A program made the translations under genes and the position numbers. Below the pieces are notes generated by a model. It was not told the origin of the DNA and made no database searches. It saw only the letters and a program-made list of their open reading frames with translations. DNA of 64,000 nucleotides from NCBI RefSeq assembly GCF_017916275.1, contig NZ_JAFMST010000007.1:270477-334476 (forward strand). Reading direction: 5' to 3'. Positions 45,736 through 54,347 of this stretch are shown here, in pieces; within the stretch, counting starts at the first letter, position 1, and the number at the start of each line of letters is the position of its first letter. The stretch comes from Rubellimicrobium arenae. GTDB taxonomy: Bacteria; Pseudomonadota; Alphaproteobacteria; Rhodobacterales; Rhodobacteraceae.

Positions 45736-45861
45736 TCCCTCGCCGTCCCGCGCCAGCCTGTCACTGCGGGCAGGTTGGCCATCCGGCCCGCCCCAGCCCG
45801 GCGCGACCATGAGGGGTGGGCCGCGCCGCCGTCAAGACGGCGCCCGCCCTCCGTCGCAGGA

Positions 45862-46083
45862 TCAGGCGCGGGCGGCGGCCTGCGCCGCGATCTCCTGGAT
45901 GCGGCTGCGGTGGATGCCCAGATCCGCGAGGTCGCGGTCGGTCAGGGACGCCAGTTCGCTGACGGTCTGACGATACAGGCGGTACTGCGCGAGACGGCGC
46001 GCGAACTCGGCGCGGAGGCCACCGACGGAGGTGCGGACCGAACCGGCGGACAGGCTGCGGGTATCTTGGGTCGTGTAGGCCAT
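45862..46083 (-). CDS. DUF1127 small protein
   Basis: A 73-residue protein with the C-terminal DUF1127 motif RQTVSELASLTDRDLADLGIHRSRIQEIA (residues about 37-65). Some short DUF1127 proteins in Rhodobacterales and rhizobia bind RNA or are tied to stress, phosphate or carbon regulation. The ATG at 46083 gives MAYTTQDTRSLSAGSV and has AGGGG upstream. It is divergent from the emrA-like gene. Confidence 0.85.
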   Translation of the reverse strand: MAYTTQDTRSLSAGSVRTSVGGLRAEFARRLAQYRLYRQTVSELASLTDRDLADLGIHRSRIQEIAAQAAARA

Positions 46084-46608
46084 GACATGCCCCTTTTCAT
46101 GATGCTTGCCCGCGGCTCGGCGGGCTCCGGACAACGCGCGATGTTAGCGCTCTCGGGAGGAGAGATAGCCAATTGCTGCAGCTGCACAATGGACGTCCGG
46201 ACAATGCTGCCATGCAGCAAGAGCATGGAAAAATCTAACGTTTTCTCAACAATTCTGCCCAAAGGACGGGCGGCGGCCTTGGATGCGCCATGTGCCCGAC
46301 ATTCTTCCCGGCAGATCCGGACCGTCCTGCCCAATCCATGGTCGTGCCCGGGACGAAACCGCCGCATCTGTGTCAAGTGAGGCGCCGCGGGCCGCACGGG
46401 TCCTGTGTCCCGAAAGCCCGGCCGGACTGGGGACGGCGGGAGAATCACCCCCTTTTTCCATGACGTGCCCGCCCGGACGGGGACGTCCGGCCGGCGGTGG
46501 ATGGGGCGCCGCCCGGGAACCCTCCGGCCCTGCACGACCGCGGCCCGGATCGGCTGGGAACATCCGCCCGAGGGCGGCGGTTACGCCCCGAGTTCCACGA
46601 GGGCCGTC
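46084..46608. other. 525-base intergenic region between divergent DUF1127 and EmrA genes
   Basis: No gene was seen. Close to the DUF1127 start is a less GC-rich patch with two dyads: a perfect palindrome TGCAGCTGCA at 46177-46186 inside ATTGC...CAAT arms, and TGCTGC-CAT-GCAGCA at 46205-46219. The nearby TAACGTTTTCTCAACAATT patch could contain the DUF1127 promoter on the minus strand. The rest, 46260-46600, is GC-rich and featureless apart from the short ribosome site of emrA. Confidence 0.45.
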
Positions 46609-47820
46609 ATGAAGATCGTTCGCATCGTGATCCTTCTCGTTGTCCTGGCCGGGATCGGGATCGGCCTGGCCTGGTGGTGGCAGCGCAGCGCGCGCTATCC
46701 CTCCACGGACGACGCCTATGTCGGAACCGACGTGCTGTCGGTCGCCCCGCAGATCTCTGGCCAGGTGGTCGAAGTCGCGGTGTCCGAGGGGCAGCTCGTG
46801 GACCAGGGACAGCTGCTGTTCCGGATCGAGGATCGCACCTTCCGCAACAACGTCGAAAGCGCGCGGGCCGAGCTCGAAGCGCTCACCGCCGCGCAGCGGG
46901 CGGCCGAGGAGGCGCTCCAGGCGGCCGAGGCCCAGGTCCAGGGGGCCGAGGCGGCCGAGATCGCGGCGCGCGCGGCGCTCCAGCGGACGACCTCCCTGGT
47001 GGCGTCCGGCGACCTGCCCCGGGCCCGGCTGGACGAGGCGACCTCGACCGAGGCCCAGGCCCGCGCCGCCGTCAACGCCGCCGGGGCGCAGCGGGCGTCC
47101 GCCCGATCCTCGCTCGAGACCCTGCGCGGGCAGCTCGTGGGGGCGCAGGCGGCGGTGTCCAACGCAGAGCTCCAGCTTTCCTACACCCAGGTGACGGCCC
47201 CGATGCGCGGGCGGGCGTCCAACGTCTCGCTTCCCGTGGGAGAAACGGTGGTGGCGTTCCAGCCGCTGTTCTCCATCGTCCGGGCCGGACACTGGTGGGT
47301 CGACGCCAACTTCAAGGAAACCGACCTGCCCCGCCTGCGCCCCGGCCAGCCCGCCACCATCGAGGTGGACATGCTGCCGGGGGTCGAGCTGAGCGGCCGC
47401 GTGTCCACCATCGGCGCCGGATCCGGGTCGGTCTTTGCCCTGCTGCCCCCGCAGAACGCGAGCGGCAACTGGGTCAAGGTCGCGCAGCGGTTCACGGTGA
47501 GGGTCCTTCTCGACGATCCGGGCGTCGACCTGCGCGCGGGGGCCAGCTCCACGGTGACCGTGGACACCCAGGGCGAGGTCGCAGAGCCGGGCACGCCGGC
47601 CGGCGAGGACGCGCCGCCGGCCCTGGCCTCGGGCGGGGACGGCGGGGCGGTGGGCGATGCCGTCGCGACAGGCGCCCTGCCGGGCAGCGCGGGCGCCGAC
47701 ATGGGCGCGCCCAGCGCGGCGGATGGCCCTGCCCCCGGCGCCACGGGCGCGACAGGGACGGCACCGGGGGCCGCAACCGGGGCCGCGGCCGGAGCTGCGG
47801 TTGGGGCCGCCGCGCCGTGA
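46609..47820 (+). CDS. emrA: EmrA/HlyD-family membrane fusion protein with low-complexity tail
   Basis: A 403-residue periplasmic adaptor for an MFS multidrug pump. One N-terminal helix (VRIVILLVVLAGIGIGLAWWW) is followed by the biotinyl-lipoyl-like half (STDDAYVGTDVLSVAPQISG), a long alanine-rich coiled coil (about residues 85-185) and the beta barrel (AGHWWVDANFKETDLPRLRP). After about residue 325 comes an 80-residue Ala/Gly/Pro-rich tail that standard EmrA lacks. GAGGG precedes the ATG. The emrB-like gene overlaps by GTGA. Confidence 0.9.
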   Translation: MKIVRIVILLVVLAGIGIGLAWWWQRSARYPSTDDAYVGTDVLSVAPQISGQVVEVAVSEGQLVDQGQLLFRIEDRTFRNNVESARAELEALTAAQRAAEEALQAAEAQVQGAEAAEIAARAALQRTTSLVASGDLPRARLDEATSTEAQARAAVNAAGAQRASARSSLETLRGQLVGAQAAVSNAELQLSYTQVTAPMRGRASNVSLPVGETVVAFQPLFSIVRAGHWWVDANFKETDLPRLRPGQPATIEVDMLPGVELSGRVSTIGAGSGSVFALLPPQNASGNWVKVAQRFTVRVLLDDPGVDLRAGASSTVTVDTQGEVAEPGTPAGEDAPPALASGGDGGAVGDAVATGALPGSAGADMGAPSAADGPAPGATGATGTAPGAATGAAAGAAVGAAAP

Positions 47821-49373
47821 GCGCCGCCGCCGATCCCGCCGGGCCCCCGGCTCAAGGAACCACCGGCGGGCAGGTCCGCGTGGCCATCGTCGTCGCGGTG
47901 GTGCTGAGCGCCGTGCTCGAGGTGCTGGACAGCACCATCGTCAACGTCGCGATCCCGCATATCAAGGCGGCGTTCGGGGCCACGAACGTCCAGATCACCT
48001 GGGTCCTCACGAGCTACATCGTGGCCGCCGTCGTGGTCATGCCGCTGACCGGGCTGCTCGCGCGGAGGCTTGGGCGCAGGCGGCTCCTCCTGACGGCGGT
48101 GGGGGGCTTCGCGCTGATGTCGGCGGCCTGCGGGCTCGCCACCAGCCTGGAAGGAATGGTCGTCTTCCGCATGGGCCAGGGGCTGTTCGGCGCCTTCCTG
48201 ATCCCTCTGTCGCAGGCCATCCTGTTCGATGCCTTCCCGAAGGAAAAGCGCGGGCAGGCCATGGCGCTGTTCGGGCTGGGCGTGGTCGTGGCGCCGGTCC
48301 TCGGGCCGACGCTGGGGGCGCTGCTGACCGAATACTTCTCCTGGCGGATGGTCTTCTTCGTGAACCTGCCGGTGGCGGGCCTGGCGCTCTCGGTCCTCGC
48401 GGCGCAACTTCCGCATGACGAAGGGCAGCCCGCACCGATCGACTGGCCCGGCCTGATCCTGATGGCGGCGGCGATCGGGGCGCTCCAGTTCACGCTCGAC
48501 CAGGGGGCCGAGCGCGACTGGTTCGAGTCCCCCCTGGTCCAGGCCTCGGTGGCGGCGTCGGCCTGGGCGGCCTTCGCCTTCCTGCTGCTGCGCTTCGACC
48601 ACCCGGCCCCGGTCATCGACCTGTCGCTCTTCAAGGACCGCAATTTCGCGTTGGCCAACGTCGTCATGGCGGGCTTCGCGGTGGCCATGTTCGGCGGGAT
48701 CGCGATCCTGCCGCTCTTCGTGCAGGGCCTGATCGGCTACCCGGTGATGCTGGCCGGCTACCTCTTCATCCCGCGCGGGCTGGCGGCGGGCTTTTCCATG
48801 GTGATCACGGGCTCGGTGCTGTCGCGCCGCTTCGATCCGCGGCTGCTGGCCACCGTGGGCCTGGCGCTCACGGCGGCGGGGAACTGGCTCACCGGCCGGC
48901 TGACGCTCGAGGTGGGGTTCTGGGACCTGGCCCTCCCGGGGGTCGTCGCGGGGCTCGGCATGGGGCTCGTCTTCGTGCCGATGTCCACGATGGCCTTCGA
49001 CAGCATCTCGCGCGAGCGGCAGACCGAGGCCTCCGGGCTCTACGGCGTGACGCGGCAGCTCGGCTCGTCGATCGGGATCGCCGTGGTGGGGGCGCTGCTC
49101 ACCCATGCGACGGGCGTGGCCACCGCCCGGCTGGGCGAGAACGTCACACCCTACTCCGAGGCGGCGCGCGCCTACCTCCAGCCGCTGGGCCTGTCCCCCG
49201 AAAGCGCGCAGGGCGCGGCCATGATCGAGCAGGTGCTGGCGACGCAGGCGTCACTGCAGGGGTTCCTTTTCGTCTTCGACCTGCTGGCGATCCAGTCCAT
49301 CGCCCTCGTTCCGCTGCTCTGGCTCATGCACCGCCCGAAGGCCGCCGGCGGCGAAGGGCCGGCGGTTCACTAG
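47817..49373 (+). CDS. emrB: EmrB-type DHA2 MFS drug transporter
   Basis: A 518-residue proton-coupled exporter with 14 membrane helices. DHA2 signatures include EVLDSTIVNVAIPHIKAAFG, ITWVLTSYIVAAVVVMPLTG, and ALFGLGVVVAPVLGPTLGA (motif C of drug:H+ antiporters). It works with the preceding adaptor to send substrates across both membranes; substrate unknown. The GTG start overlaps the emrA stop. Its last 50 bases overlap the end of the convergent IclR gene. Confidence 0.93.
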   Translation: MSAAADPAGPPAQGTTGGQVRVAIVVAVVLSAVLEVLDSTIVNVAIPHIKAAFGATNVQITWVLTSYIVAAVVVMPLTGLLARRLGRRRLLLTAVGGFALMSAACGLATSLEGMVVFRMGQGLFGAFLIPLSQAILFDAFPKEKRGQAMALFGLGVVVAPVLGPTLGALLTEYFSWRMVFFVNLPVAGLALSVLAAQLPHDEGQPAPIDWPGLILMAAAIGALQFTLDQGAERDWFESPLVQASVAASAWAAFAFLLLRFDHPAPVIDLSLFKDRNFALANVVMAGFAVAMFGGIAILPLFVQGLIGYPVMLAGYLFIPRGLAAGFSMVITGSVLSRRFDPRLLATVGLALTAAGNWLTGRLTLEVGFWDLALPGVVAGLGMGLVFVPMSTMAFDSISRERQTEASGLYGVTRQLGSSIGIAVVGALLTHATGVATARLGENVTPYSEAARAYLQPLGLSPESAQGAAMIEQVLATQASLQGFLFVFDLLAIQSIALVPLLWLMHRPKAAGGEGPAVH

Positions 49374-50148
49374 CCCCCGCCGTCCGGGCGATCGCCTGCG
49401 ACAGGTCCGCCGCGCTGCGGATGACCGCCTCGACAAGCGTCTGGAGGTGCGGGGGCTGGAGCCTCTGCTCGGGGGCGGCCACGCTGAGAGCGGCCACGCA
49501 GCGGCCCTGGGCGTCGACGACCGGAGCCGCCACGCAACCCGCATGCTCGTTGGCCTGGCCCAGCTCGGTCGCGTAGCCGCGGGCGCGGACGGCGCGGATC
49601 TCCTGCACGAGCCGGGCCACGTCCGTCTCTGCCCGCCCCGTGGGAGAGGGCGCCACCGTCGCCGAAAGGAGACGGACGAGCGCCGCGTCATCGAGGTCGG
49701 AGACCAGGAGCCGCCCCGCCGCCGCCCAGTTCACCGGGACCCGCGACCCGGCCTGGGAGACGATGCGCAACGCCCGCAGGCCCTCCTCCTTGAGGAGCAC
49801 CATCATCAGGTCGCCGTCCAGGACGGACAGCTGCACGGTGTCGCCGGTCTCGTCGCGCAGCGCGCGGACGACGCGCCCGCCCTCGCGCAGGAGGTCGGAT
49901 TCCTGTCCGTAGCCCTGCCCGATCTCGTGGAGCCGCCGCCCGAGCGCGAGCCGGGCACCGCCCCCCGCCGGAGCGAGCCAACCGGCCTTGGTCAGCACGC
50001 CCACGAGCTCGTAGGCGGTGGACTTGGGGATGCCCAGCGCCTCGACCATCTCGGCCACGCTGAGCGGCTTGCCCCGCTCATGGAGCAGCTCGACCATCGC
50101 GATGGCCCGCCGGAGGCTCCGCCCGCTGGACCCGTCCCGTTCGGCCAT
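49324..50148 (-). CDS. IclR family transcriptional regulator
   Basis: A 274-residue regulator with the N-terminal winged helix (AIAMVELLHERGKPLSVAEM, then ALGIPKSTAYELVGVLTKAGW) and C-terminal IclR ligand domain (ETGDTVQLSVLDGDLMMVLL, ARGYATELGQANEHAGCVAAPV). It follows the SDR gene by 16 bases and is probably in the same operon. The IclR-like palindrome at 51019-51036 in front of that operon is the obvious binding site. The ligand is probably a sugar acid, from the SDR neighbour. The C-terminus carries about 20 extra hydrophilic residues, coded in the overlap with emrB. Confidence 0.9.
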   Translation of the reverse strand: MAERDGSSGRSLRRAIAMVELLHERGKPLSVAEMVEALGIPKSTAYELVGVLTKAGWLAPAGGGARLALGRRLHEIGQGYGQESDLLREGGRVVRALRDETGDTVQLSVLDGDLMMVLLKEEGLRALRIVSQAGSRVPVNWAAAGRLLVSDLDDAALVRLLSATVAPSPTGRAETDVARLVQEIRAVRARGYATELGQANEHAGCVAAPVVDAQGRCVAALSVAAPEQRLQPPHLQTLVEAVIRSAADLSQAIARTAGASEPPALRRRRPSGGA

Positions 50149-50164
50149 GGCCCGGTCGCCCCGT

Positions 50165-50905
50165 TCAGTAGGTCGCCCGTCCCCCCGAGAGGTCGAACAC
50201 GGCCCCGGTGGTGAAGCTGTTCTCCTCGGAGCAGAGCCAGGCGATCATGGAGGCAGCCTCCTCGACCTCGAGGAAGCGCGCTCGGGGGATGCGGCTCAGC
50301 ATATAGTCGATGAACTCGGGCTTGAGCTGATCGAGGATGCGGGTCTTGGCCGTGGCGGGGGTCACGCAGTTGACTGCGATGTTCTGGCCCGCGTGTTCCT
50401 TGCCCAGCGACTTGGTCAGGGCGATGACGCCCCCCTTGGAGGCCGAATAGGCGCCCGCGTTGGGGTTCCCCTCCTTGCCGGCGATGGAGGCGATGGTGAC
50501 GATCCGTCCGTAGTTGGCCGCCACCATCTGCGGCAGCACCGCGCGGCAGCAGTTGAAGGTGCCGGTCAGGTTGATGTCGATGATGCGCCGCCATTCGGCC
50601 GGGTCGTAGTCCATGACCTTGCCGTTCGAGCCCGCGATCCCTGCCGAGGTGACCAGGAGCGCCACCGGGCCCAGGTCCTGCGCGGTCCGGGCGGCCACGG
50701 TCGCGATGCCGTCGGTGTCGGTCACGTCGGCCGCATAGGCCGTCCCGCCGATCCGGGCCGCGCTGTCCCGGGCCAGATCCTCGTCGCGATCCCAGATCGC
50801 CACGCGGGCGCCTGCGGCGGCGAAGCGTTGCGCGACCGCGAGGCCGATGCCCTGCGCGCCGCCGGTGACGACCGCGACCCGGCCCGAGAAATCGTACTGA
50901 TTCAT
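50165..50905 (-). CDS. SDR oxidoreductase, sugar-acid dehydrogenase type
   Basis: A 246-residue classical SDR. It has the cofactor motif TGGAQGIG, catalytic Ser in VTIASIAGKEGNPNAG, and YSASK for the Tyr-Lys pair; the usual NNAG reads TSAG. The stretch EWRRIIDINLTGTFNCCRAV and the ending FTTGAVFDLSGGRATY resemble 2-keto-3-deoxy-L-rhamnonate or -fuconate dehydrogenases, so a sugar-acid substrate is likely. It is the first gene of an SDR-iclR operon divergent from a decayed sugar operon. Confidence 0.85.
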   Translation of the reverse strand: MNQYDFSGRVAVVTGGAQGIGLAVAQRFAAAGARVAIWDRDEDLARDSAARIGGTAYAADVTDTDGIATVAARTAQDLGPVALLVTSAGIAGSNGKVMDYDPAEWRRIIDINLTGTFNCCRAVLPQMVAANYGRIVTIASIAGKEGNPNAGAYSASKGGVIALTKSLGKEHAGQNIAVNCVTPATAKTRILDQLKPEFIDYMLSRIPRARFLEVEEAASMIAWLCSEENSFTTGAVFDLSGGRATY

Positions 50906-50969
50906 CTGCTTCCTCCCCTAGGGTCGGCCCATAGCCCGGCGGTTTCGCCGGTGGCCTGTGCCACCATGC

Positions 50970-50999
50970 TTGACAGGCATTCCGACCCGAACCTACAGT
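50970..50999 (+). promoter_or_regulatory. candidate sigma-70 promoter of the decayed sugar operon
   Basis: TTGACA at 50970-50975 is a perfect -35 box; TACAGT at 50994-50999, after 18 bases, is a partial -10 box. It points towards the gene remnants that begin at about 51085. Confidence 0.45.
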
Positions 51000-51018
51000 T
51001 TCCGACATTCCGGAGGCA

Positions 51019-51036
51019 ATTCCGAAATACCGGAAT
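51019..51036. promoter_or_regulatory. IclR-type palindrome
   Basis: ATTCCGAAATACCGGAAT has perfect 6-base arms ATTCCG/CGGAAT about a six-base centre. A further ATTCCG half-site lies at 51007-51012 and another at 50979-50984. The form fits operators of sugar-related IclR regulators; the adjacent iclR gene is the likely source of the protein. It lies between the divergent SDR-iclR operon and the gene remnants. Confidence 0.6.
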
Positions 51037-51084
51037 CGTGAAAAGATGGCAGATGACCGCACCGGCCTCGCCCATCGGGACGGG

Positions 51085-51403
51085 CCCGCGACCGGGATGA
51101 GCGCCCTGGTGGCGGATGTCGCCGCGCGCCGGCCGATCGACGTGCTGGTGAGCAACGCCGCGATCAACCCTCCGGCCCTGACGATCCCTGGGGACGACCC
51201 GCAGGAGTGGCGCCGGACGATCTCGGTGAACCTGGATGCGGTCTACATGGGAACGAGGCTCGTGGCCCCGCACATGGTCCGGGCCGGCGGCGGGCGGATG
51301 TCCATGTCGCCTCGGTCCAGGGCTTCGGGTCCCGGGGTGCGACGGGTCCTGCGACGCCGCCAGGGCCAGGGTCATCGCGCTCACGCCGTCGATGGCCGTC
51401 GAG
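51085..51403 (+). pseudogene. SDR dehydrogenase fragment, frameshifted
   Basis: One frame encodes ALVADVAARRPIDVLVSNAA, then EWRRTISVNLDAVYMGTRLV and APHMVRAGGGR, which is the middle of a classical SDR. The sequence then continues in other frames: HVASVQGFGSRGA (the Ser region) and DAARARVIALTPSMAVE, where a working enzyme would have YxASK in place of DAARA. The N-terminal cofactor motif is missing. At least two frameshifts plus the 5' truncation show a dead gene. It ends at a duplicated 8-base sequence where a permease fragment begins. Confidence 0.8.
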
Positions 51404-51564
51404 CCGTCGAGGCCGCGATCATCGACGGCGCGAACGACGTGCAGATGCTGCGGCGGATCGCGCTCCCCCTGGCCTTGCCGCCGGTCCCTACCCTGGTGAT
51501 CCTGAACGCGTTCGTCGCCTGGATCGACCCGCTGATCGACGTCATCTTCCTGCAACCGGACGAA
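51404..51564 (+). pseudogene. MalG-type sugar ABC permease fragment
   Basis: About 50 residues in one frame, VEAAIIDGANDVQMLRRIAL then PVPTLVILNAFVAWIDPLID, match the EAA loop and last helices of MalG/UgpE-family carbohydrate permeases (consensus EAARIDGA...LP). Both the N-terminal helices and the last residues are gone. It abuts the SDR fragment, so the remnant is what is left of a sugar ABC transporter and dehydrogenase operon. Confidence 0.75.
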
Positions 51565-51638
51565 CCTCCGGCTTCACGGCATGGCTCCCGCCCCGCCCGA
51601 GCCTGTCCCCGCACCGGACCGGGCGGGTTGAACCTGGC

Positions 51639-52124
51639 TCAGGACCGGACGTCGAAGCCCAGGGCCCGGAGCGCCCCGAGCGTCCCGCGCGCGTCGCGGT
51701 GATGGACGAACACGCCGCCCGCCTCCTCCCAGAGGGACCGGTACTTGAGCAGGTCGTCCACGAGCACGTCCCCCGGCGCCTCCATGTGGTCGCGCTTGGC
51801 CCGCGCCATGGTCGTGATCATCCGCGCGGCCGGGAAATGCCGCGCCGCCCAGCGCATCTTCTGCGGCGCGGCCCAGTCGCCATGCGGCAGGCCCGTCAGG
51901 ATCACCGGGTGAAGATGCGCGACCGCGTCCCAGAGTTCGCGCGCGTCGGGCATGAGCGGCAGGCGGTAGAAGAAGTCCTCGTGCCCGGCAATGCGCCGCC
52001 AGAACGCGCGGGAGCCCTGGCGGGCCTCGAACTCGCGCGGGGGCATGCCCAGAAGCTCGGTCGCGTAGCTGTCGAAGTCGGCCAGAACGCCATCGCAATC
52101 CAGAAAGAGCCGGGGCATCGCCAT
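51639..52124 (-). CDS. HAD-superfamily hydrolase, 5'(3')-deoxyribonucleotidase-like
   Basis: A 161-residue protein. The HAD nucleophile motif is FLDCDGVLADFD near residue 8 (D9 and D11), with motif II LTGLPHG (T in place of the usual hydroxyl residue is kept) and motif IV DVLVDDLLKY. The lack of a large cap and the pattern FWRRIAGHEDFFYRLPLMPDA resemble the 5'-nucleotidase, deoxy (NT5C) group. Substrate unknown. It ends next to the decayed operon, convergent with it. Confidence 0.78.
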   Translation of the reverse strand: MAMPRLFLDCDGVLADFDSYATELLGMPPREFEARQGSRAFWRRIAGHEDFFYRLPLMPDARELWDAVAHLHPVILTGLPHGDWAAPQKMRWAARHFPAARMITTMARAKRDHMEAPGDVLVDDLLKYRSLWEEAGGVFVHHRDARGTLGALRALGFDVRS

Positions 52125-52215
52125 GATCCGAACAGGGAGGTCGGGACAGAGCTAAGCCGTTGAAAAGCCCTGTCCAGATCCCCATATCCACCCTATCCCA
52201 ACCTGGAGTCCCATC

Positions 52216-52572
52216 ATGGCCCGCCTCCGGACCGACCGCCGGGCCCCGGCTGTCGCCGCGTGGCCCCTTCCCCCCGACCTTGCCGCCAAGCGCGACCTCA
52301 TCGCCTCGGCCGGAGGACGCTTCTGCGCCGTGACCTTCACCAAGAAGGACGGCAGCGAGCGCCTGATGCAGGTCCAGCCCGCGGCCCTGCGCCACCGGCT
52401 CAAGGGCGAGGCCGCCAGCGACGCCGCCCGGCGCGCGACCTTCACCCGGCAGGAGCGTCACCCACACCTCCTGCCCGTCTGGGACGTGCGCGCCCGGGGG
52501 CCGCGCTCGATCAACCTTGCCACCGTGTCGCGGATCGCCGTGAATGGCGGGGTTCACCGCTTCGCGTCCTGA
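52216..52572 (+). CDS. hypothetical protein, possibly SH3-like
   Basis: A 118-residue basic protein with a coherent middle, GGRFCAVTFTKKDGSERLMQ then QPAALRHRLKGEAASDAARR, and RHPHLLPVWDVRARGPRSIN near the end. The pattern recalls small SH3-barrel proteins of DUF2693 type, but this is a weak resemblance. No membrane or signal sequence. Function unknown. Confidence 0.6.
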   Translation: MARLRTDRRAPAVAAWPLPPDLAAKRDLIASAGGRFCAVTFTKKDGSERLMQVQPAALRHRLKGEAASDAARRATFTRQERHPHLLPVWDVRARGPRSINLATVSRIAVNGGVHRFAS

Positions 52573-52660
52573 CGGGGGCCGGAACAACAGCGCCGCGATC
52601 GGGTTCGGTCGCCGGTCCGACGGATCCCCCGTCGATGCCGTTTCCGCCCGGAGACCCCTG

Positions 52661-53329
52661 ATGCCCCGAACCGGTCCCGCCGCCTCCCTGACCCTGACGG
52701 AGGTCGTCCGACATCCGGAAGACGAGCAGTCGGACCTCGTGAAGCTGGTCACCTCCCAAGGCTCCCTCGTGGGGCGGCTCCACCCGGCCCAGGGCGACGC
52801 GGCCGTCCTGTGGGTCTTCGGCTCGGGCGGCGGGCTGGGCGGCCCGGCGGGCGGCCTCTACAGCCGTCTGGCCGAGCGCCTCCAGCCCGCGGGCGTCACG
52901 TCGCTGGAGCTCGACTATCGGCGTCCGGGCGAACTGCAGGGCTGCGTGATGGACGTGCTGGTGGGCCTTGCCTGGCTGGAAAGCCTGGGGCAGCGCCGCG
53001 TGGTGCTCGTCGGGCATTCCTTCGGCGGGGCGGTGGTGATCGGCGCGGGCGCGCTGAGCGATCGGGTGATCGCCGTCGCGGCCCTGAGCAGCCAGACCGC
53101 CGGAACCTCGGCCGTCGCGCGGCTGAGCCCCCGCCCCACCCTGTTCATCCATGGCGAGGCGGACGAGATCCTGCCCGCCGCCTGCTCGCGCGATCTTCAT
53201 GCGCGGGCGGGCGAGCCCAGGTCGCTGATCCTTTATCCGGGCTGCCGGCACGGGCTCGACCAGTGCAGGGATGCGCTCGACCGCGATCTCCTGGCGTGGA
53301 TCGAGGGCGTGCTGGCGGCGACGCCGTGA
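52661..53329 (+). CDS. alpha/beta hydrolase
   Basis: A 222-residue protein with the nucleophile elbow [11 protein letters not shown] (Ser in GHSFGG), Asp in [11 protein letters not shown] and His in [13 protein letters not shown], a complete catalytic triad in the usual order. It fits the dienelactone hydrolase/small esterase group. The ATG at 52661 has GGAG eight bases upstream; the open frame continues 5' into the preceding gene but lacks conservation. Substrate unknown. Confidence 0.82.
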   Translation: MPRTGPAASLTLTEVVRHPEDEQSDLVKLVTSQGSLVGRLHPAQGDAAVLWVFGSGGGLGGPAGGLYSRLAERLQPAGVTSLELDYRRPGELQGCVMDVLVGLAWLESLGQRRVVLVGHSFGGAVVIGAGALSDRVIAVAALSSQTAGTSAVARLSPRPTLFIHGEADEILPAACSRDLHARAGEPRSLILYPGCRHGLDQCRDALDRDLLAWIEGVLAATP

Positions 53330-53423
53330 CCTCACGGCGCAGGGAACCACGGCGGGGTCCGGCGCTTCATCCGTTCCGGCCGGTCGCAAGGGCCGGGCGG
53401 AACCTCAACGACGTGGAGTGGGC

Positions 53424-54347
53424 ATGGCCGAACAGGATCTCGACTGCTGCATCATCGGCGGTGGCCCGGCGGGTCTGACGGCGGGCATCTTCCTTGCGCG
53501 GTTCCGGCGGCGCTTCGTGGTGATGGATGGCGGCGACAGCCGGGCCTCGTGGATTCCGCGGTCGCACAACCATCCGGCCTTTCCGGGCGGGATCAACGGC
53601 GAGGATCTGCTGGCCCGGATGCGCCGGCAGCTCGAGGAGTTCGGCGGCCTGCGCCGGGACGGCACCGTCAGCGCCGTCGAGCGGGAGGCGGACGGCCGGT
53701 TCCGCGTGACCACCTCGGCCGGCGATCTCCGGGCCCGCCACCTGATCCTGGCCACCGGGGTTCAGGACAGGCTCCCCCCGGTCGAGGACGCCGTGGGCCA
53801 TGTCCGCCAGGGCACGATCCGGCAATGCCCCATCTGCGACGGCTACGAGGTCACGGGCCGCCGCATCGCCGTCCTGGGCGCATTGCCCTGCGCGGCGGGC
53901 GAGGCCCTGTTCCTGCGGACCTACACGAGCGACATCACCCTGGTGACCCTGGGAATGCCGCTGGACGTGGACGGCGCGGCGCGGAGCCAGCTCGAGGCCG
54001 CGGGCGTCCGGCTCATCGAGACCCCGGTCCGGCGACTTCTCTGCGAGGGCGGCGACGTCGAGATCCACCTGGAGGACGGGACGACCCTGGCGTTCGAGGC
54101 GGCCTATAGCGGGCTCGGGATCGAGCCGCGCACCGATCTGGCGGCGTCGCTGGGGGTGGACCTGACCGAGGACCGCCGCATCGTCACCGGCGCCCATCAG
54201 CGCACCTCGGCGCCCGGGGTCTATGCCGCAGGCGACGCGGTGACCGGCCTGAACCAGATCGCGGTGGCCATGGCACAGGCCGAGGTCGCCGCCGTGGACA
54301 TCCACAACGCCCTGCGGCGCGCCGAAGGGCTGTGCCTGCCGGCCTGA
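53424..54347 (+). CDS. NAD(P)/FAD-dependent oxidoreductase, thioredoxin-reductase-like
   Basis: A 307-residue flavoprotein with FAD motif [21 protein letters not shown] near the N-terminus, a redox-like CxxC in [12 protein letters not shown], and the second FAD motif [20 protein letters not shown] near the C-terminus. The pyridine-nucleotide site, expected as GxGxxA after [11 protein letters not shown], reads [17 protein letters not shown], so the canonical glycine pattern is broken. It belongs to the small TrxR-like class whose partner is often unknown. Neighbours give no pathway. Confidence 0.85.
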   Translation: MAEQDLDCCIIGGGPAGLTAGIFLARFRRRFVVMDGGDSRASWIPRSHNHPAFPGGINGEDLLARMRRQLEEFGGLRRDGTVSAVEREADGRFRVTTSAGDLRARHLILATGVQDRLPPVEDAVGHVRQGTIRQCPICDGYEVTGRRIAVLGALPCAAGEALFLRTYTSDITLVTLGMPLDVDGAARSQLEAAGVRLIETPVRRLLCEGGDVEIHLEDGTTLAFEAAYSGLGIEPRTDLAASLGVDLTEDRRIVTGAHQRTSAPGVYAAGDAVTGLNQIAVAMAQAEVAAVDIHNALRRAEGLCLPA

